This document shows positions 60,460-64,000 of a stretch of 64,000 nt of DNA, piece after piece. A program made the position numbers and the translations under genes. Source of the stretch: CAITSH01 sp945892985. GTDB taxonomy: Bacteria > Pseudomonadota > Gammaproteobacteria > Burkholderiales > SG8-39. Within the stretch, counting starts at the first letter, position 1, and every line of letters starts with the position of its first letter. The notes below the pieces were generated by a model. That model saw only the letters and a program-made list of their open reading frames with translations. It had not been told where the DNA came from and made no database searches. The stretch spans positions 62,001-126,000 of the forward strand of contig CAMDDU010000008.1 of assembly GCA_945892985.1 (NCBI GenBank), read 5' to 3'.

Positions 60460-61607
60460 GCCCCGGCCCCTATGCTTTTGGCGACGCGCTCGTAATAGGC
60501 CCGCACCAGTGCATGGTAGCGTGCATCCTCGAGCAGGAACTCGTCATGGCCGTGCGGCGCGTCGATTTCCGCATAAGACACGTCGGCGCGGTTGTCGAGC
60601 AGGGCGCGCACGATTTCGCGCGAGCGCGCCGGCGAAAAACGCCAGTCGGTGGTGAAGGACACAACAAGAAAGGACGCCTTCGCACGCGCCAGCGCCTTTG
60701 CCAGACTGTCGCCGTAACCGGCGGCCGGATCGAAATAATCGAGCGCGCGCGTGATCAGCAGATAGGTGTTTGCGTCGAAATATTCGGAGAACTTGTCACC
60801 CTGGTAACGCAGGTAGGACTCGATCTGGAAATCAACCTCGTAGCCGAACTTGATGTGTCCGTCGCGCAGTTCGCGCCCGAATCTTTCCGCCATCACATCG
60901 TCTGAGAGATAAGTGATGTGCCCTATCATGCGCGCCAGGCGCAGGCCGCGGCGTGGAAGGGTGTTATGGCGGTAATAATGGCCGCCGTGGAAGTCCGGAT
61001 CGGTGACGATGGCCTGGCGCGCCACCTCGTTGAAGGCGATGTTTTGCGCTGAAAGCCGCGGCGCGCAGGCGACCACCAGTGCATAGCCGACCCGGTCCGG
61101 ATAGGAAAGTGGCCATTGCAGCGCCTGCATCGCGCCGAGCGAGCCCCCCATCACCGCGGCAAAACGCGCGATGCCGAGCCTGTCGGCAAGGCGGGCTTGC
61201 GCCTCGACCCAATCCTCGACCGTGACCACCGGGAAGTCCGAGCCGTAGGGTTGCCCGGTTTTTGGATTGGAGCTTTTTGGGCCGGTGCTGCCGAAGCAGC
61301 CGCCCAGATTGTTCACACCGATGACGAAAAAGCGGTTGGTGTCCAGCGGCTTGCCCGGACCGATCATGTTGTCCCACCAGCCGATGTTGTCCGGTTCCGC
61401 GGCATACCACCCGGCGACGTGGTGCGAGGCGTTGAGCGCGTGGCAGACCAGTACGGCGTTGGACCGTGCGGCGTTCAGCGTGCCGTAGGTCTCATAGACA
61501 AGATCGTAGGCGTCAAGGCGCGCACCACTGCGAAAATCCAGCGGCTGGTCGAAATGCATCTTCTGGGGCGTAACCGCCCCGACCGAATTCGAACTAGATG
61601 TCTGCAT
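60456..61607 (-). CDS. metX: Homoserine O-acyltransferase MetX
   Basis: 383-residue alpha/beta-hydrolase-fold enzyme that acylates homoserine for methionine synthesis (acetyl or succinyl donor not decidable by eye). The nucleophile is S156 in VMGGSLGAMQALQWP, the Asp is in TDWRFSP and the His in DAPHGHDEFL. Other typical stretches are VCHALNASHHVAGWY and VIGVNNLGGCFGSTGP. The ATG at 61607 (MQTSSSNS) is the likely start; the frame to 61721 runs through a riboswitch and terminator and is not coding. Controlled by the upstream SAM-II type leader. Confidence 0.95.
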   Translation of the reverse strand: MQTSSSNSVGAVTPQKMHFDQPLDFRSGARLDAYDLVYETYGTLNAARSNAVLVCHALNASHHVAGWYAAEPDNIGWWDNMIGPGKPLDTNRFFVIGVNNLGGCFGSTGPKSSNPKTGQPYGSDFPVVTVEDWVEAQARLADRLGIARFAAVMGGSLGAMQALQWPLSYPDRVGYALVVACAPRLSAQNIAFNEVARQAIVTDPDFHGGHYYRHNTLPRRGLRLARMIGHITYLSDDVMAERFGRELRDGHIKFGYEVDFQIESYLRYQGDKFSEYFDANTYLLITRALDYFDPAAGYGDSLAKALARAKASFLVVSFTTDWRFSPARSREIVRALLDNRADVSYAEIDAPHGHDEFLLEDARYHALVRAYYERVAKSIGAGA

Positions 61608-61636
61608 GGTTTGAAATACTGAGTACTGCTTTGCCC

Positions 61637-61674
61637 ATAAAAAACCCGTTGCGCCTGCGAAGGGCCAACGGGTT
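61637..61674 (-). terminator. Intrinsic terminator in the metX leader
   Basis: On the minus strand AACCCGTTG and CAACGGGTT pair over a GC-rich loop and are followed by TTTTTT. It lies between the riboswitch-like aptamer and the metX start, so it can act as the expression platform: transcription ends when SAM is bound and reads on when it is not. Confidence 0.82.
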
Positions 61675-61682
61675 ACGGACAC

Positions 61683-61775
61683 GCCCCGCTTTAGCCGGTT
61701 TAGGAGAGCCGCCAGCACCAAGGTGCTGTGAAGCCTTCCAGCGCCCGCAAGCTGATGAGATCAAATCGGCGCACG
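61683..61775 (-). promoter_or_regulatory. SAM-II type riboswitch (long-loop form) upstream of metXW
   Basis: The minus-strand leader shows the SAM-II core in order. A 5-bp P1 stem (GCGCC at 61772-61768 with GGCGC) closes a loop starting with GATTTG and ending with CAGCTTGC, and a 3' element CGGCTAAAGCGGGG can pair back to the loop (GCTT with AAGC) as the pseudoknot. Between them is an extra hairpin CAGCACCTTGGTGCTG (61713-61728), as in the long-loop SAM-II variants reported from betaproteobacteria. A -10-like TAGAAT lies at 61784-61779, so the RNA would begin near P1. A terminator follows. Recognition is by eye. Confidence 0.7.
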
Positions 61776-61799
61776 AAGATTCTACACCAAAGCCGCCGC

Positions 61800-62119
61800 C
61801 TATTCGGGCTGGATCCCCGCTTGCCTGGCCAGGGGCTGCCACGTGGCCATTTCGCTGTCGATGAATTTCGCCAGTTGTTCCGGCTTGAGCGGGGCGAGGT
61901 CAGTGCCGATCGTGGCGAAGCGCGCGCGCATTTCCGGTCGCAGCAGGCCTTTGACGACGGCATCGTGTAGTTTGGCCGCGAAGTCCTGGAGCGGTTTGGC
62001 GGGGAACTCCGGCTTGACCGGTTTGGATGCTTAGGCCTGCGACGCGGCGGCTGTGGCGAACAGCAGTGCCGCGATAAGCGCGACGGCTTTTGAAAGGGGG
62101 TTCAGCAGAGTGTTTCCAT
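61800..62119 (-). pseudogene. Decayed Bug-family receptor gene with deleted centre
   Basis: An ATG at 62119 opens with a few codons, then a one-base shift restores LNPLSKAVALIAALLFATA, a good signal peptide ending ASQA, followed at once by TAA. The same frame continues with KPEFPAKPLQDFAAKL and then LKPEQLAKFIDSEMATWQPL up to RQAGIQPE and a stop at 61800, which is the C-terminal end of a Bug protein. About 200 central residues, including the ligand-binding part, are gone. It has a frameshift, a nonsense codon and a large internal deletion, so it is inactive. It sits between ptsI and the metX riboswitch. Confidence 0.8.
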
Positions 62120-62163
62120 GTTCCGTTTTTGATTGCGCAACCGTATCCGCACGGTCTTGAAAA

Positions 62164-63930
62164 TCAGGCGTTTAAGCGCGCGAGCAGTGCGCGTGTCTTC
62201 ATCGGGTCGTTGGCCCTGAGAATTTTTGCCGCGGCGATTTGTATTTCGGGGATGCTGCTGCGCAGGATCTGCTGCTTGATGCTCGGGAGTTGCGCCGGAT
62301 GCATGGAAAATTGCCTCAGGCCCAAGCCCAGCAACAGTCGTGTGAGCTGGACATCGCCGGCCATTTCGCCGCATACGGCCACCGGTACGCCGGCTTTGTC
62401 GGCGTTGCGGATGGTCATAGCCACCAGGTGCAGCACCGCCGGGTGCAGGGGGTCGTAAAGATGGGATACCGTGTTGTCTGTGCGGTCGATGGCGAGCGTG
62501 TACTGGATGAGGTCGTTGGTGCCGATGGACAGGAAGTCCAGGCGCGTGACGAACATACCTATGGCCAGTGCGGCGGCTGGAACCTCGATCATGCCCCCGA
62601 CCGGGATCGCCTTGTCGTAGGGCGTGCCGAGTACATCCAGTTCGGCTTTGGCCTGGGCGATCATTTTGAGTGACTGGTCGATCTCATGGGCGTGCGCGAG
62701 CATGGGCACCAACAGCTTGATCTTGCCGTAGTGCGAAGCGCGCAGGATGGCGCGCAACTGTGCGAGGAACATCTGTGGCTCGGCGAGGCACAGCCGGATG
62801 GCGCGCAGGCCCAGGGCCGGGTTGGGGCCGCTCATTGCAACGCTATGCGCGGTCTTGTCGGCGCCAAGGTCGAGCGTGCGGATGGTGACCGTCTGGCCGC
62901 GCATCGCCACCGCCACTTCGCGGTAGGCCTCGAATTGCTCGTCCTCGGTCGGCAGGTCGCCCCGGTTGAGGAACAGGAACTCACTGCGGAACAGTCCGAT
63001 GCCGGTGGCGCCAGACTCGCGCACTTTTTCCATGTCCTGCGGCAGTTCGATGTTGGCGTGCAGCTCGACGTCCGAACCGTCGAGCGTTGAGGCAGGGGTG
63101 GTACGCAGGCGCTTGAGCTTTTGCCGCTCCAGCTCGATCTGCCGCTTGCGCAGCTGGTATTCGCTGAGGACTTGTTGGTCAGGATTGACGATCAGCACGC
63201 CCTCGATGCCATCGACGATGAGCAGTTCGTCTTCGCGGATCAGCTGGCGTGCGTGGTGCACGCCGACGATGGCTGGAATATTCAGGCTGCGGGCGAGAAT
63301 CGCCGTGTGTGAGGTCACACCGCCCAGATCGGTGACAAAACCGGCGAACTGGTGCTGCTTGAACAGGATCATGTCGGCCGGTGACAGGTCGTGCGCGACG
63401 ACGATTAATTCCTTTTCGTCGCTGCGCGCCGCCGGAGCGTGGCCGGGGTGGCCGATCAGCGCCAGCAGCACGCGCTCGACCACCTGCATGACGTCGTTCT
63501 TCCTCTCGCGCAGGTACTGGTCCTCTATTTCTTCGAACTGCGCCACCAGCATGTCCATTTGCTGTACCAGCGCCCATTCGGCGTTGCAATGGCGTGTGCG
63601 CACCAGTTCGCGTGGCACGGTCGATAGCGACGAGTCGTCGAGGATCATCTGGTGCAGGTTGAGGAAGGCGGCCATTTCCGTCGGCGACGCGGCGGGGAGG
63701 CTGGCTTTGAGTCCGGCCAGTTCACCGCGAACCTGTGCCACGGCCTTGTCAAAGCGCGTGATCTCGGCGTCGATGTCCGTCGCCGCCACTTCGTAGTGCG
63801 CGACTTCCAGCCTGGCGGTGGAGATGAGGTGTGCGTGGCCGATGGCGATGCCCCCGGCCACGCCGCTGCCGTGCAGGGTGAAGCTGGCCATCTGGGCACC
63901 CGAGGCACCCGACAGGTCCGCGCCGTTCAC
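62164..63930 (-). CDS. ptsI: Phosphoenolpyruvate-protein phosphotransferase (enzyme I)
   Basis: 588-residue general PTS enzyme that moves phosphate from PEP to HPr. The N-terminal HPr-binding domain contains NLHQMILDDSSL, and the phospho-His H208 is in DLGGVTSHTAILARSLNIPA. The PEP-binding C-terminal part shows GIGLFRSEFLFL, RTLDLGADKT, PALGLRAIR and the catalytic Cys in VAVCGEMAGD. A GTG at 63930 overlaps the stop of ptsH (GTGA); an ATG at 63891 (MASFTLHG) starts where most homologues begin. With few sugar PTS genes expected in such bacteria, it probably serves a regulatory phosphotransfer chain. Confidence 0.95.
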   Translation of the reverse strand: MNGADLSGASGAQMASFTLHGSGVAGGIAIGHAHLISTARLEVAHYEVAATDIDAEITRFDKAVAQVRGELAGLKASLPAASPTEMAAFLNLHQMILDDSSLSTVPRELVRTRHCNAEWALVQQMDMLVAQFEEIEDQYLRERKNDVMQVVERVLLALIGHPGHAPAARSDEKELIVVAHDLSPADMILFKQHQFAGFVTDLGGVTSHTAILARSLNIPAIVGVHHARQLIREDELLIVDGIEGVLIVNPDQQVLSEYQLRKRQIELERQKLKRLRTTPASTLDGSDVELHANIELPQDMEKVRESGATGIGLFRSEFLFLNRGDLPTEDEQFEAYREVAVAMRGQTVTIRTLDLGADKTAHSVAMSGPNPALGLRAIRLCLAEPQMFLAQLRAILRASHYGKIKLLVPMLAHAHEIDQSLKMIAQAKAELDVLGTPYDKAIPVGGMIEVPAAALAIGMFVTRLDFLSIGTNDLIQYTLAIDRTDNTVSHLYDPLHPAVLHLVAMTIRNADKAGVPVAVCGEMAGDVQLTRLLLGLGLRQFSMHPAQLPSIKQQILRSSIPEIQIAAAKILRANDPMKTRALLARLNA

Positions 63931-64000
63931 TCGCCTTCCCCGAAGCGCTCGGCGATGAGGGAGAGAATGGCCTGCAGGGCCGCCTCCTCGCCGTCGCCTG
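63927..64000 (-). CDS. ptsH: Phosphocarrier HPr, C-terminal end only
   Basis: The last 24 codons of a gene entering from the right edge: GDGEEAALQAILSLIAERFGEGE then TGA. This is the usual C-terminus of HPr in betaproteobacteria (a helix ending RFGEGE), and its overlap with ptsI fits. The active-site His would be outside the window. Confidence 0.85.
   Translation of the reverse strand, partial: GDGEEAALQAILSLIAERFGEGE

Noticed and set aside
61683..61775. SAM-I (S-box) riboswitch before metX
   Set aside because: The S-box core (AGAGGTGGAGGGA-like and GCAACC elements) is absent; the arrangement fits the SAM-II core much better.
62141..62156. ACCGT-N6-ACGGT hairpin after ptsI as a terminator
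   Set aside because: Five base pairs and no T-run on the ptsI strand; too weak to support.
1..64000. tRNA, rRNA, integrase or attachment site that could explain the catabolic region as an island
   Set aside because: Gaps between genes are short and none shows a cloverleaf or rRNA-like sequence; no recombinase gene is in the window.

Overview
The window is about 64 kb of high-GC DNA from a betaproteobacterium, most likely a member of the Burkholderiales. The evidence is gene content and order: phoBR beside ubiE and a Tim44-like gene; thrB-DUF2782 next to polA; the unidirectional run mreB-mreC-mreD-mrdA-rodA-rlpA-dacC-dat-DUF493-lipB-lipA; metX-metW behind a SAM-II type riboswitch; a BPSS1780-type membrane protein; and several solute receptors of the Bug (tripartite tricarboxylate transporter) family, which is strongly expanded in Burkholderiales. 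No rRNA, tRNA, CRISPR array, integrase or intact insertion sequence was seen.

Positions 1-17 kb form an accessory catabolic region. A minus-strand operon (7559 to the left edge) encodes a branched-chain-amino-acid-type ABC importer (binding protein, two permeases, two ATPases), a protein made of three tandem RidA domains, a 2-oxoglutarate/Fe(II) oxygenase and a Bug receptor cut by the window edge. A second minus operon (11191 to 8360) encodes a GntR/FCD regulator, a second 2OG/Fe(II) oxygenase and another Bug receptor. The regulator is divergent from a plus-strand SDR-aminotransferase pair. These are followed by an alpha/beta hydrolase, an M20 N-carbamoyl/allantoate-type amidohydrolase and a chlorohydrolase/8-oxoguanine-deaminase-type amidohydrolase. 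The set looks like uptake and stepwise breakdown of a nitrogen-rich small molecule; the substrate cannot be named from sequence.

Positions 17-20 kb form a junction. ubiJ, the decayed end of an NHL-repeat gene, a third Bug receptor and a single-domain RidA lie between ubiJ and the Tim44-like gene, which in relatives usually sit together as ubiE-(Tim44)-ubiJ-ubiB. This suggests foreign catabolic genes landed in the ubiquinone locus.

Positions 20-64 kb are mostly housekeeping. They hold ubiE; the phosphate regulators phoB-phoR with a probable Pho box; two large paralogous proteins of unknown function; a giant FAD/iron-sulfur oxidoreductase; homoserine kinase; DNA polymerase I; two thioredoxin-fold proteins; lipoate synthesis; the rod-shape cell-wall machinery; the GatCAB amidotransferase; pyrE; exonuclease III; a yqjD/yqjE/yqjK-like envelope cluster; an AmpG-like permease; metXW; and ptsI with the end of ptsH. 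A decayed Bug gene lies between ptsI and the metX riboswitch.
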